Shown here piece after piece: positions 29,401 to 38,016 of a stretch of DNA of 64,000 bases (position 1 is its first letter; every line of letters starts with the position of its first letter). This DNA is from Paragordius varius (lineage: Eukaryota > Nematomorpha). Position numbers and translations under genes: made by a program. The stretch spans positions 62,001-126,000 of the forward strand of contig OZ176055.1 in NCBI GenBank assembly GCA_964247055.1, given 5' to 3'. The notes below the pieces were generated by a model. That model ran no database searches and was not told the origin of the DNA. It saw only the letters and a list, made by a program, of their open reading frames with translations.

Positions 29401-32400
29401 GAACTTTATCCGTCCCGTTCTGTCGCTATTTGTTTGAATCCATACGCTGATGGATTAGCCTTAAATCTTTGGTGTTTCATGGGGTAAATAATGCTGCTAC
29501 TTTTAAGGAATTGGGAATTTTATGCTAAAATAAAATAGCTTTTTAATTTTCATCATTTTATTGATTAATTCCTACTTTATATACAGCTATTTAAGACAGC
29601 TCTAATATATGATTTTGATATATAAATCTAATATTTTTTGCTTTTATCAATTGATAAAGAGAGAGAAGGCATCGTTTGATATTCAAAATATTTTTTACAT
29701 ATTTAAAGGTGCCCTCTATAGCCCTTAATAACAAACAGTAAAAATTGAAATACAAACAAAATATAAAAATTTAAAGGCAAATTTTTATTCAAGAGATAAC
29801 CATATATTTTGTTTCTTGAATTTTTCGAAAATAACTCATCATTTAGGATCGAAATAGGGAATAGGAATAAGCGTTACGCTCGATTATGTTATCTTAATTG
29901 TAAAATAGTTTAATAATTGGGGAGATATAAGTAGTTTTTTATAAAAAAATTACATTTTGTATTTTTTATTACATTTTGTCAGTTCAACAAATATATTATT
30001 TTGCCTTAGAATATACGCTGGAAATACCACAATAATTGTCCCAACTGAAAGTTTAGAGACTCATCCTTGGTTATGGATTACTACTTTATCTCAATACAAA
30101 AGTTCGCTTTACATTATTAAATTGATATAAAAAAAGCTTATTTAATCAACACTTTAATTTATGTTTTTAGTTCGAGATTCGTTTTGCAATGAAGACGTTT
30201 TGATCAAAAGCTTCCAATATTTTAGTAATCAGGTAAACTATATAATTGAATTATAAAGATAAAACGTAAAAATTATATTAAGTTTTATTTTCAAAAGACC
30301 TATTTTTAAAATATTAATTTTTTCACATGGTTTGACCTATAATATAATTTAGTTGATTTATAATTTAAAAAAGTCGTTTTAAAATCATATCAAAAACAGT
30401 ATGTTGCCTTTTAAAAAAATATTTTCTCCTAGTTTTTGTTGCGTTTTGTCTATATAACTTCAACTTTTACTGTACTAAAAAATTGATAAGAATTTGTTTG
30501 TAATTCTATTCAAATATATATTAAGCAGTCTTGGGACAGATCCACAATTGCGTTATCAAAAAAATCTCAAAATCTTTTCTCCATGTTATTGTACCCGTCA
30601 TCACCATCACCAATCATAAACTCCGACCAATTTTTGTCATTTAGAAGTTCTGAACTCAATTTGTCTCTGCAAATGAATGATCATCTCTCCATGTTAGATC
30701 TTTCCCTCGTGCGCAATTTGATTGTGGTCGGTTGTGGAAGACCGGATGCTCAATTCCTCGCACAATTTGGACTTTTATTCAGTGCACTTTTTCGATTACC
30801 CCCTAAAGCGATAACCGCTTCGTTTGGCTCGTATGTTAATTTCGCAATCTGTTTACAGGTTAGGGTTTGAAATGGTTATATAGGATTTTTTTTGGTTTTA
30901 CCACACTAATATTCAGTAAAAATTTAAATGATACAAGACAAATATTTTTTTAAGACATTCATTCTTTGATAAACCTTACTTTTTCCCACTTTAACTCTGA
31001 AATCAAAATATTTATATATGATAATGAGTTTATTAACAATTTACAACTCTATTCCTTATTTCGCAACCCTAACCCATAGATTATATTATAAAAAATCACG
31101 CATTCAGAAATATGGTTATTTTTAAATAAAAATATTTGCCTTTTAGTTTTTAACTTGTCGGTATAATTTCAATTTTTACTGTATTTACGCTCTCTTAAAT
31201 TGTATCAGTTTATTAAAAGTTTTTTTAACATTTTTAAAGGGAACAACGAATCCTTCCTCAACTCACGTGTACATTGATGCCCGATCCTTGCATTATGATC
31301 GCATCACTTTGGTTGAAAAAGGAAGTCCCTACAGCCTTAAAGTTATGGAGTCTGGAAAGGTTCGGTTCGCTATATATTATTTTTTTGCCAATTTCTAACA
31401 ACTTCAGGATCATACAAAAAAATTAATAAACACACTATGTACTAAATTTTTGAAGCCAAAAATATTTTTTTAAATCGTGCTATATATAATGTATTGTAAA
31501 TACTTTATCAAATAAAATGGGTGTCCTCCTCAAGAAATCCGCATAATTCTCATAAAAGCAAAATGACAAAATTCTTGTAATTTACGTCTAAAAAATGGCA
31601 TTAAGGCTTTTAGGTTTCTCTTGAAAAGTTACTTATATGGCAAGATATAAAAAATCTTTTTTTTAATCCTTTAAATTATTTATATAGTTACTACCTGGAG
31701 TTTCAGTTGTGATTACGAACCCTTCGAATAACTGTTTGTGCGCGGATTCACACTTGGGAGAAATTTGGGTGAATAGTTTACACAATGCCACAGGATACTA
31801 CTCTAGTGCTCAACTTTGTGGTATAATTTGCATTAAACTGTCCTTTTAAATAACAAAGCTTTTTATATTTACAATGGTCAGGCCTTATGAATAAACTAAA
31901 AACTTGCATGTAGTGGACTCTCTTCTTTAATTATGCAAAAAATGGTTAATATCCGCATTATGACCATTTTTCTTTTAATTTTCATTTTTTAAGGAATATA
32001 TGTATTATTTAAAAATTTAATGATAAAATTTTTTTTTTACACATAAGTTCATTCAGTATCCATAATTTATTCACTGACTAGAAAGCTTGCTGGATGGATT
32101 ACTTAACTTTATAGATTTTGATTTAAAAAATTTGAACCTTATATAAATGATGATTACTCTGAGATTTATTAGGAAAAGCCGTTTATTGTGATAGCTTAAT
32201 TATTCTATTTAGGTTTTTTGCCTTCTTCTCACCAAGCAGGAGAAGCCAATGTAAGACCCATAAAGTCATCACTCAATATGGATATTGGTAGTCAAAATCT
32301 TTCAAACGCTGATTTCGCATGCAAGCTGGCTTTGAGTTTCGATGATGATAATCGCACATATGCAAGGACCAGATATCTTGGATTTATACGCCGGACAGAT

Positions 32401-33871
32401 ATGAAGCAATCTGATGGATGTAACATACACACCCTTTACTTTTACAATATATTATATATTACAAAGAGAAAATTTATTTTTCATAACTTAATCAAAATGA
32501 CTTTTCTGAGGGATATGCATTGGGGTTAAATTTTGACCATTTACTGAGTTAAACTATTACTTTTCTAAACAAATAAAAGCTTTTAAGGCCGCAATTACGG
32601 TCAGAATGCATTTTTTGAGACTAAAACTTGTGTGTCTTTACTAATTACCAAGTATTTCGATATTTACGATGAATATAATTTAAGTTAAATTTTTTAATTT
32701 TATGACTTAGCGTATCACGATGCCCTTTATGTGATCGGTTCAATGGATGAAAGTTTGTGGATCCGAAATTTGAGATATTTCCCAGTTGATCTTGAGAACA
32801 CAATCTCTAAATGCCACAGGCATGCTGGTCCAAGGTTAGCTATTATCTGTTTTTAACATAAAATGCTTAATATAAAGTAATAATTAATATGAAGCAAAAT
32901 AGGTATAGGTATAAGAATATTTTTTAGTTTATAAGCCTATTTTTTAAATAAGTTTTTTTAATAAAATTTATATGATTTACAAAAATTAAAGGATAGTATA
33001 AACCGGAAACACTCTCAATTTTATAAAATCATAATCATATTGGAGAAAAACGAGGAATATATTTTTTCTTGTGAAAATACTGTAAAAGCTGAAATTATAC
33101 GGAAATAAATATAAAAAGTCAAATATTTTTTTCAACAAATACTTTTTGAATCTCGATTTTTTTAAATATTACTCGTGGTTGAAAAGTATGAAATTGTGTA
33201 TATCAGTAAAATAATCAATTATATATTTTACAATTGTTGTTTTATAATTTATGTGAGAAAAATTAAGGTTTAAAAAAAATTATTGATTTTAAAAAAATTT
33301 TTGTCTTTATTACTTTACTTATTGTCCGTATAATTTCAATTTTTACTATGTTGCCTTAACTTTTTAGGGAACTATATTTTTAATTCCCTATTTTTAACAA
33401 TAAATCGCTAATTTTTACTGTATTAGTATCGTTTTCACCTGGCCGGATAATCCCGATTTCTTGGTAGCGATTGTGGAATTAACCGTGCCTGAGCCAGCCC
33501 TTTTTTGGTTAACAAAACAAAATTTGGTCGCCTCATCAACGAACAAATTGTCAAAAGGCGAATCCAGGAAAAATAATTATTCAGGCGGAATTGAAACATT
33601 GTTAGCCCTAGATTTAGTTCCAGCAATCACAAATTCTTTGCTACAAACTCATCAGGTCGTAATTGATGTCATATGTATTGTGGATGAAGGAACCATCTCT
33701 AACAACCTCAATCAAACTAATGGAAAAAAAGTGCTTCTTTTATCAAACAAAAACTTAGGCGCCAGTTTATTCGCCAATAATAATTATTGTCGCCAAAATG
33801 TGAGGGCGAGTTTATGCGAAGCTTTTCTCAAAGACGCTTTAGACCCGATTTATGTGGCTTATAATATGTAG
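1445..33871 (+). CDS. DIP2: DIP2 (disco-interacting protein 2) homologue, multi-exon
   Basis: DIP2 proteins carry an N-terminal DMAP1-binding region and two adenylate-forming (FAAL-like) modules and act in lipid (diacylglycerol) metabolism. Exons read here: 1445-1624, 2359-2601, 2673-2722 (unsure), 2787-2877, 2956-3037, 3403-3470, 3864-3930, 3971-4038, 4403-4526, 4831-4961, 5203-5313, 15686-15848, 17096-17198, 17376-17689, 17919-18005, 18109-18221, 18529-18631, 18714-18778, 19088-19181, 19216-19353, 19955-20069, 20392-20576, 21473-21660, 22297-22383, 22461-22585, 22925-23009, 23542-23640, 23918-24050, 25942-26057, 26459-26542, 26826-26952, 27391-27432, 27762-27889, 28229-28361, 28908-28996, 29350-29483, 30010-30101, 30171-30232, 30529-30858, 31240-31359, 31688-31820, 32213-32419, 32711-32834, 33427-33871. 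Phases agree at nearly all junctions. The sum is about 1,920 codons, longer than vertebrate DIP2 (about 1,550). The end DPIYVAYNM plus stop is the conserved DIP2 C-terminus. The DMAP1-binding part and start codon were not found. Confidence 0.93.
2673..2722 (+). other. Problem exon or A-run indel in DIP2 linker
   Basis: Between plausible exons 2359-2601 and 2787-2877 lies a short AG-to-GT segment. Its most natural reading (beginning [10 protein letters not shown]) is interrupted after a run of six A at 2700-2705. It may be a skipped or misread exon, a micro-exon, or a homopolymer length error in the assembly. Confidence 0.4.
3121..3390. repeat. Family A MITE copy
   Basis: Starts CAGTAAAATTGAAATTATAC after TA, and ends in a degraded inverted copy. 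It lies inside a DIP2 intron. Confidence 0.7.
3519..3832. repeat. Family B TIR element copy
   Basis: Begins ACCATTTACAATTCAA, followed by three or four 21-bp units on the left arm. It has an AT-rich centre and ends GAACTGTAAATGGTAT. Inverted ends flanked by TA; in the DIP2 intron 3471-3863. Confidence 0.85.
5414..5446. repeat. (AT)n microsatellite
   Basis: About 33 bases of alternating A and T in the intron after DIP2 exon 5203-5313. Confidence 0.9.
5487..5779. repeat. Family B TIR element copy
   Basis: Inverted ends CCATTTACACTGCAAATTC and TTGTAAATGG, with degenerate 21-bp units in both arms. The paralogous copy in the duplicated segment is at 15324-15572. Confidence 0.8.
5866..6160 (-). 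pseudogene. 5'-terminal fragment of a PSTAIRE-type cyclin-dependent kinase gene
   Basis: Antisense to DIP2. Exon 1 (6160-6045) starts [20 protein letters not shown] and contains the glycine loop G-E-G-T-Y-G and the V-A-I-K-K catalytic lysine. Exon 2 (6015-5938) carries [20 protein letters not shown], which includes the PSTAIRE cyclin-binding helix. Exon 3 (5912 to about 5866) begins [17 protein letters not shown]. The two introns are only 29 and 25 bp, both GT...AG, and phases agree. This is the first ~80 residues of a CDK1/2-type kinase. Coding similarity stops where the duplicated DIP2 intron segment begins, so the catalytic loop, activation segment and C-lobe are missing. It is probably a non-functional fragment copied or moved from another locus. 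Confidence 0.88.
6470..8445. mobile_element. Palindromic TIR element without coding capacity, about 2 kb
   Basis: The segment 6474-6546 reappears as an inverted copy at about 8366-8440 (shared core TTTTTTTGGTG, AGCTAAATG and ATGGCAAAATT, roughly 80% alike over 70 bases). Further inverted pairs lie inside: about 6622-6660 with 7170-7212, and about 7596-7640 with 8095-8135. The inner part 7596-8135 is related to 56338-56915. No transposase frame is seen, so it is a non-autonomous element or nested set of elements. Confidence 0.55.
9628..9910. mobile_element. hAT-like MITE
   Basis: Inverted ends: CAGGGGTGTCCAACGCACGG on the left and GTTGGACATTCCTG on the right, with GCGGCC-rich sub-ends (CCCGTGAG, TGCGGCCCACGAATCC). 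About 280 bp with no coding capacity. Related decayed ends occur near 37485-37530 and 56225-56265. Confidence 0.65.
10340..10535. repeat. Family A MITE copy, degraded
   Basis: Left arm with AAAGCGTAAAAATATAAAGAC and an inverted right arm AAAAATATTTGTCTTTATG. The outer ends are lost. Confidence 0.55.
10592..13290 (+). CDS. Exons of an unidentified gene inside the inserted block
   Basis: Several open AG-to-GT segments with ordinary coding character: 10592-10763 (contains [17 protein letters not shown]), 10972-11222 (contains [17 protein letters not shown]), 11251-11484 (contains [15 protein letters not shown]), about 11546-11573, about 11640-11725 (contains [17 protein letters not shown]), 12171-12310 (contains [18 protein letters not shown]) and about 12389-12484 (contains [18 protein letters not shown]). 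Phases agree between 11251 and 12484. A further open segment is 13091-13290. The alternating hydrophobic pattern suggests a beta-rich, perhaps extracellular or lumenal protein, but I do not recognise the family. No start codon was identified. It is on the DIP2 strand but is not DIP2-like. It may be a broken passenger gene. Confidence 0.4.
10788..10960. repeat. Family A MITE, left half
   Basis: Starts ACAGTAAATTTTGAAATTAT followed by the usual inner sequence (AAATAGAGATGTATATCG). The right inverted end is missing. Confidence 0.55.
15083..15667 (+). repeat. Segmental duplication, copy 2
   Basis: Direct repeat of 5252-5866. It starts inside the exon copy, so it has TATGGCGTGCTTTTGG and the downstream codons for [15 protein letters not shown] but no splice acceptor in front. 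It is a pseudo-exon. The intron sequence that follows leads directly to the true next DIP2 exon at 15686. Confidence 0.85.
15324..15572. repeat. Family B TIR element copy (in duplication copy 2)
   Basis: ACCATTTACACTGCAAATTC on the left and TTGTAAATGGTA on the right, with eroded 21-bp units. Paralogue of 5487-5779. Confidence 0.8.
15686..24050 (+). CDS. DIP2: DIP2 exons for adenylate-forming module 1 and hinge
   Basis: Seventeen exons continue the protein. Recognisable DIP2 segments include [14 protein letters not shown] (18529 exon), [10 protein letters not shown] (19216 exon; human V-A-L-V-K-C-R-D-L-H), [12 protein letters not shown] (21473 exon; human C-K-T-D-E-I-G-E-I-C-V-S), [11 protein letters not shown] (22297 exon), [19 protein letters not shown] (22461 exon), [11 protein letters not shown] (22925 exon) and [16 protein letters not shown] (23542 exon; human [16 protein letters not shown]). 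Exon 17376-17689 adds a basic, low-complexity stretch of roughly 100 residues absent from vertebrate DIP2. The intron between 19181 and 19216 is only 34 bp. Several introns hold family A or B repeats, and the intron at 24051-25941 holds a LINE. Confidence 0.92.
16091..16110. repeat. (TG)n microsatellite
   Basis: Short TG dinucleotide run in the DIP2 intron 15849-17095. Confidence 0.85.
16201..16720 (-). mobile_element. LINE fragment, C-terminal part of reverse transcriptase ORF
   Basis: On the minus strand the translation (with frame breaks) reads like the end of an endonuclease/RT ORF: DHCKYLG after PQLPFTIN near 16700, [20 protein letters not shown] around 16440-16520, then [18 protein letters not shown] and [13 protein letters not shown] ending near 16205. 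It lies in the DIP2 intron 15849-17095. Its upstream partner is the inverted segment 16745-17010. Confidence 0.8.
16745..17010 (+). mobile_element. LINE fragment with YADD motif, inverted relative to its 3' half
   Basis: Encodes [19 protein letters not shown], the catalytic Y-A-D-D of a LINE reverse transcriptase, followed by [18 protein letters not shown]. Its end (16942-16994) is an inverted copy of 16667-16719, the start of the minus-strand fragment. The two fragments are adjacent parts of one ORF, joined head to head. Confidence 0.8.
19397..19702. repeat. Family B TIR element copy
   Basis: The left arm begins truncated (ATTCAAATTCACC units). The right arm has five 21-bp units (GGTGAATTTGAATTGTT) ending TGTAAATGATAT. 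In the DIP2 intron 19354-19954. Confidence 0.8.
20850..21108. repeat. Family A MITE copy
   Basis: Left arm ACAGTGTCGATTAAAATTAT with AAAAATATAAAGACAAAAA. Degraded right arm TTTTGTCTGAGTTTTACTG. In the DIP2 intron 20577-21472. Confidence 0.65.
21126..21402. repeat. Family A MITE copy
   Basis: TA then CAGTAAAAATTGAAATTATA. Ends in the inverted arm AAATATTTGTCTTTATATTT and TTTTTCACTG before TA. Directly follows the previous copy. Confidence 0.75.
22620..22885. repeat. Family A MITE copy, eroded
   Basis: Arms ACTGTAAAAAACTAATCGAC and GATATTTTTACGTTTAGTCC, in the DIP2 intron 22586-22924. A further, weaker copy may lie at 22100-22295. Confidence 0.55.
23052..23499. repeat. Family B element with expanded right arm
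   Basis: A short left arm (ATTCACCCTAAAATAAATT) and a long right arm of about 13 units of 21 bp. Within it a higher-order block of about 62 bp (three units, one with AAGGTAGAATTT, one with GGGTGAATATGAATTG) is repeated three times before the ATGGTAT end. In the DIP2 intron 23010-23541. Confidence 0.85.
24198..24220. repeat. (AT)n microsatellite
   Basis: Alternating AT run at the edge of the LINE-bearing intron. Confidence 0.85.
24290..25560 (-). mobile_element. LINE reverse transcriptase remnant
   Basis: In DIP2 intron 24051-25941 on the opposite strand. Broken RT sequence runs from about 25560 to 24300: [20 protein letters not shown] followed by [13 protein letters not shown] (RT fingers and first palm motif), then [20 protein letters not shown], and near the end [13 protein letters not shown] with GSGRPSKND, like the tail of LINE ORFs. 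Several stops and frame changes are present. Clade not assigned; the motif style resembles RTE-like endonuclease/RT elements. Confidence 0.8.
25942..33871 (+). CDS. DIP2: DIP2 exons for adenylate-forming module 2 and C-terminus
   Basis: Sixteen exons form the second FAAL-like module. Recognisable segments are [11 protein letters not shown] (25942 exon), [10 protein letters not shown] and [12 protein letters not shown] (26826 and 27391 exons; human V-L-L-Y-P-P-G and A-A-F-Y-G-C-L-Y), [17 protein letters not shown] (28908 exon; human A-Y-L-D-F-S-V-S-T-T-G-M-L-T-G-V-K), [19 protein letters not shown] (29350 exon), [18 protein letters not shown] across the 30529/31240 junction, [18 protein letters not shown] (31688 exon) and [12 protein letters not shown] (32213 exon). 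The final exon 33427-33871 ends [12 protein letters not shown] then TAG. It carries an insertion of about 40 residues relative to vertebrates before that conserved tail. Confidence 0.95.
27447..27702. repeat. Family B TIR element copy, short
   Basis: Arms ATTCAAATTCACCTTTAACA and GGTGAATTTGAATTGTAAAT around the conserved AT-rich core. In the DIP2 intron 27433-27761, beginning just 15 bases after the exon. Confidence 0.75.
27945..28195. repeat. Family A MITE copy
   Basis: Arms TTTATACGGACAAAACATAA and TTTGTTTCAATTTTTACTG, TA-flanked on the right. In the DIP2 intron 27890-28228. Confidence 0.7.
28534..28838. repeat. Family B TIR element copy
   Basis: Four left-arm units starting TACAGTTCAAATTTACCC. 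Right arm ending GAACTGTAAATGGTATA. One of the best preserved short copies. Confidence 0.85.
29011..29275. repeat. Family A MITE copy
   Basis: TA then CAGTAAAATTGAAATTATAC, the usual core, and an inverted arm that fades near 29275. It starts only 14 bases after the DIP2 exon ending at 28996. Confidence 0.7.
29736..29985. repeat. Family A MITE copy
   Basis: ACAGTAAAAATTGAAATACA on the left with degraded right arm, in the DIP2 intron 29484-30009. Confidence 0.6.
30245..30478. repeat. Family A MITE copy
   Basis: Left arm eroded (AAAGATAAAACGTAAAAAT). Right arm ends TTCAACTTTTACTG before TA. In the DIP2 intron 30233-30528. Confidence 0.65.
30912..31185. repeat. Family A MITE copy
   Basis: CAGTAAAAATTTAAATGATA on the left, AATTTCAATTTTTACTG then TA on the right. 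In the DIP2 intron 30859-31239. Confidence 0.7.
33078..33352. repeat. Family A MITE copy
   Basis: CTGTAAAAGCTGAAATTATA and, inverted, TTGTCCGTATAATTTCAATT with TTTTACT. In the last DIP2 intron (32835-33426). Confidence 0.75.
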
Positions 33872-33888
33872 AGATGTCTTTTTTGAAC

Positions 33889-34137
33889 AGTATAATTGAA
33901 ATAATACAGACAAAACGTAAAAAATGGCAGATTTTTTGAAAAAAGACAACCATGTGTATTAATTCTTAATTTTTTTAATATAACTCATTCTTCTGAACTC
34001 TAAAATCTGATATATCGTTGTAAATTGGTAACATCTTAATTATATAATTTCAAGGTTTTAAGTATGGTTTTCGTTTGAAAAAAATGTGTCTTTATATTTT
34101 TAGGTTTTGTCTGTATAATTTCGATTTTTACTGGACA
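33889..34137. repeat. Family A MITE copy
   Basis: ACAGTATAATTGAAATAATA at the left, ATAATTTCGATTTTTACTG at the right. Lies 18 bases beyond the DIP2 stop codon and so may fall in its 3' UTR. Confidence 0.75.
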
Positions 34138-34188
34138 GCTACTTAATATATGATGCAAACTAACTACTTTATATTTTTGATTTTATTA

Positions 34189-34418
34189 CATTAAAAATTA
34201 AAATTATACGGACAAAGCGTAAAAATATAAAGACAAATAATTTTTTAAATACAAGCATACTTTTTAAATTTTGTAATAAATTAAACTAATTGTTTTTGAT
34301 TGCAAAGTGTGGAGTATATTGGTAACACAATCAAATACATATTTAATGTTCTTTTTTAAATAAACATTTTGACTTTATATATTTATGTTTTGTCCATATA
34401 ATTCCAACTTACTATAAT
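34189..34418. repeat. Family A MITE copy
   Basis: Left arm TTAAAATTATACGGACAAAG with AAAAATATAAAGACAAATAA. Right arm TTTTGTCCATATAATTCC. Confidence 0.7.
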
Positions 34419-34904
34419 TATTTATTGATTAGTGCAATTTTTAAATTCGTTTTTTTGTTCAATCAAAATGTGAAGAGATGCAAAATTCATTACAGCATTA
34501 CGTATTTTGATAATTTATACAACATTGAATATTTTGTGCAAGATAATAAAATGGCGCATTTCACATTTTTTTCATATGAATGGTATTCTTTGCATTTATC
34601 AAAAAACCCCTGTATTTATATATAATGCTCAAATTTTATTAGCACTACAATATTTGTACATTTTTATACTTTAAATTTTTAATTTTAAATAATTTTAGTC
34701 TTATATGCAATAAATATATTATATACTTGGAATATTTTATTCGAGTAGTTCAAAAAATGTAATCGCCAATTTCGGTTTTTTAGCTTAAAACTAAACTAGT
34801 AAAATATTAGTAGTTAAAATATTATGATGTATTGCTCAATTTTCGTAAAGATTTTTTAAATCCTAATAATTGTACACCTTTAAAATGTAAATACAATAAA
34901 ATAT

Positions 34905-35090
34905 GAAATTATATACGGACAAAAAGTAAAAACTAAAAGACCAATTTTTCTTAAAAAGAAAACAAAATTTTTTAAATTTAGATTTCTGTTAAAAATAAGT
35001 TAATTAGTTTATGTGGGAAAAATTAAGGTATAAAAAAGCATAATTCCTTTTGGAAAAAAATATTTGTCTTCTCCGTTCTGCCCGATCATT
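34905..35090. repeat. Family A MITE copy, truncated
   Basis: Left arm GAAATTATATACGGACAAAA. Inner right arm AAAAAATATTTGTCTTC, then lost. Confidence 0.55.
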
Positions 35091-35292
35091 TTTTAATGAA
35101 AATTCAACGTTAAAACGGTTATAAAAAGGATAACAATTGACTAGAATATTTATTAACATATATATATACATTATGCATAGTTGATATCAATATTACAGGA
35201 TTTATAGTTATGATTGAAATAAATAATTTGGATTGTTGAGAATTTTACCATTTTGATTTGTTCATCACGTTTAGGTTTTTCTTAATATAAAA

Positions 35293-38016
35293 TTATTTGA
35301 AAATATTTTGGCGATAAAATTTAAGTTCCTCAATACTTTCCTTTATATCTTCAAGCGCTCTAAATATAAAATTTTTTAAATACAGTAAAAAATGAATCAT
35401 ACAGACAAATTCGTAAAAATATAAAGACAAATATTTTTATCTAAAAGACAACCATACTTTTTCAAACCTTAATTTTTCCTATATGAGCTATTTAATTACG
35501 ATTGTAAAAAATAAAATTGATTGTGTTATTAATATATATATTATCTTTATTTTACACTTTGCCATTTATAAAGAGTTATTTAAAAAAATCAAGAATTAAA
35601 AAGTATGGTTTTCTTTAAGAAAAAAATATTTGTCTTTATATTTTTACGTTTTCTCCGTATAATTTCAGTTTTTAATATAAAATAAAATAAGTAATAATCA
35701 AAAATTAAAATTTACCTATGATGGTTTAATTTTTCTGGCATTTTGGCATATATACTAGGGTACCATCGTCTAAAAATATATATTAAAGCAAAAATAAATT
35801 TATAAAAAAATAACATAAGATGTAAGATTACCATTTTTTTAGAAATAAAAATAAATTTTTCATAAAATTTATTACATTCTTCTCTATTCCTTATTTAGCA
35901 ACCCAAAACAATAGAATTTTGTTTAAAAAAGGCAAGGTATAAAATATTTTGGTTGTTTTTCAAAAAAGTCTTTTTATTCCAAAGTTTTCGAACTTGGCCA
36001 ATTCTTTGATAGAGCTGACATCCACATTCCTGTAATGGAAATATTCATCAACTTCGGGCATATATTGTTTAAGGAATAAACGGTCCATATAAACCGTATT
36101 TCCTGACAAGGGGCATTTTCCAAAAGGAATATTACAGAATCGAAGCATTGACAGAATTTGTTGGCACGCTTTTTGTTCGGTCACATCACTTTCGCGAACC
36201 AGATTAAGTAAACCGGACTAATTTTCAAGAAAGATATATTATGGATTATAATTACAAATTTTTTTTGTTTTTAGTAAAACTATATTTTAAATATATAACT
36301 ATTACATATATTCAGCCATATTGAGTTTATAATAAATAGATATAATAGATAATTTAGCGCTTGAACAGATATAGTTTTTTGCTCAAAAGAAATTAAAAAC
36401 AATTTTTTTCTATTTCGGATCTGCATGGACATGTGATAAAAAATCTAATACCGCTATATATTGAATTTTGCAAATGATGTTTTTATAGTAAATAATTTTA
36501 CCCTACAAAAAAAGATATAATACAGTAAAAACTGAAATTATACGGACAGAACTTAAAAATATAAAGACAAATATTAAAAAAACAATAGTTTTTATATCTT
36601 ATTTATTTGAATATAACTTATTATTTTAAATGGCAAATGAAATAGAGATATATACTAATAAAACAATCAATTTTATATTTTACAACTGTAACTAAATAAT
36701 TTATATGAGACATAATAAGGTTTTAAAAATATGTTTGTCTTTTAGATAAAAATATTTGTCTTTATATTTTTACGTTTAATCCGTATATTTCAATTTTTAC
36801 TGTAATTAAAATGTATGAGCAAATCAATTGTTTGTGCAGATCAGAGAATGATCATTTCAATTAAACTATACATAAGTGTTAGTAAGTTAGAAAGTTACAT
36901 TTTCAATAAACTAAAAAAAATCTAAAAAAAATAATCCATATCAAAGGTTTATTTGCTTCCGATGTCTGATGTTCTTGGCTTCTAAAAAGATTTTTTAGAA
37001 AGTGGAAAAGAGTTTATAAATTACTAAAAGATGTACTTTTGGAAGAACGTGTTTGTATGTAAAAAAAATTGCAGAATTTTTGATTTTGTACTGCAATCAT
37101 CCGATATGTGATCCGCACAAACAATTAAAACTTGCATATACTTTTTTTTGATTATGGTTACATTTTTTATTTAGTAAACATCACCTGTTGCACATATATA
37201 TAGATAGCACTATTAAATTTTTTAGTTCAATGGATCGCCTATGCAGATGCTATAATATGCATTTGCCATAATAAATTATAAATATTATTTAGACGAGCGA
37301 TCTTTCGACTTTTTGGTTTATGACTGACTATTTTGTTCAAAATTATAAAAATAGAAATTAAAGCATCGAAATTTTTTTGAAGAACAAATAAATAAATATT
37401 TTTAAACAAATTCTAACGAAACAGAAAAAATGTTAAATAAAAAGTTTTATCATTTTAAAATTTAATAAACTATATATTTTTAGATTTGGCCCACGAAGTC
37501 ATTTGAGTTGAGTATGCCTGACATATGAGTTATATACCAGAAAAGTTGGGATTAAACTTTATAAAGAGTTTGGTGATAAAATTACTATAAAAAAAACATT
37601 AAAACCCAAAAACAATACTTATAGAATAATGTACTATACCTCTTGGTGGACTTTCTTACACCAATCATTCATATTTTCCAGCGTTTCCTCATCTTGATGT
37701 AATACTATGACAGGGAACTAAAATTATATTTCATTCAAACTTCTTCAATGACAAATAAATTGGTGTCTGTAACTAACATAGCAATCTCCAAAATTTTATC
37801 TTTGCCAGGATTTAAACCAGTCATCTAAATTATTTTGTGTAAAACAAACGAATATAAAACTTCCATATCCAGCCAGACCATGTGATCTGAAGACAGTATT
37901 CGACTGTCTCTCCGACTAAATCGTCTTGTGGGCGAAGCCATAAAAGTTTTTGGATGAATCGCAAAAAGTTTGACCCAAGTTGAGGGGATGTTTTTTAAAA
38001 CACTCACCCAAACCAT
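35293..38016 (-). CDS. REXO2: Oligoribonuclease (REXO2/Orn family, DEDDh 3'-5' exonuclease)
   Basis: Degrades very short RNA oligonucleotides; in animals it acts in mitochondria and cytosol. Six exons on the minus strand: 38016-37861, 37824-37741, 37717-37640, 36217-35994, 35769-35716, 35359-35293, all phase-consistent, giving about 220 residues, close to family size. ExoI motif MVWLDMEMTGL (catalytic D and E) spans the first junction. [12 protein letters not shown] and [11 protein letters not shown] match the family's N-M-x-x-W-C and S-G-L-x-x-x-V. ExoII region is [20 protein letters not shown], then [19 protein letters not shown]. ExoIII is [15 protein letters not shown], followed by FYRQNIFK and stop. 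The ATG chosen (38016) gives about 43 basic, acid-poor residues before the catalytic core, like a mitochondrial presequence; an internal ATG before [12 protein letters not shown] is an alternative. Introns 1 and 2 are 36 and 23 bp. Confidence 0.95.
35383..35675. repeat. Family A MITE copy in the last oligoribonuclease intron
   Basis: TA then CAGTAAAAAATGAATCATAC; right arm CTCCGTATAATTTCAGTTTT. It occupies most of the intron 35360-35715. Confidence 0.8.
36521..36805. repeat. Family A MITE copy
   Basis: TA-CAGTAAAAACTGAAATTATA at the left and TTTCAATTTTTACTG-TA at the right, near-perfect inverted ends. It lies in the 1.4-kb oligoribonuclease intron 36218-37639, which otherwise holds only AT-rich sequence and a decayed hAT-like end near 37485-37530. 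Confidence 0.85.

Larger units (their letters stand above)
33872..35292. other. Convergent intergenic region between DIP2 and the oligoribonuclease gene
   Basis: About 1.4 kb between two gene 3' ends. It consists largely of three family A copies (33889-34137, 34189-34418, 34905-35090) and AT-rich filler. No further gene is seen. Confidence 0.7.
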
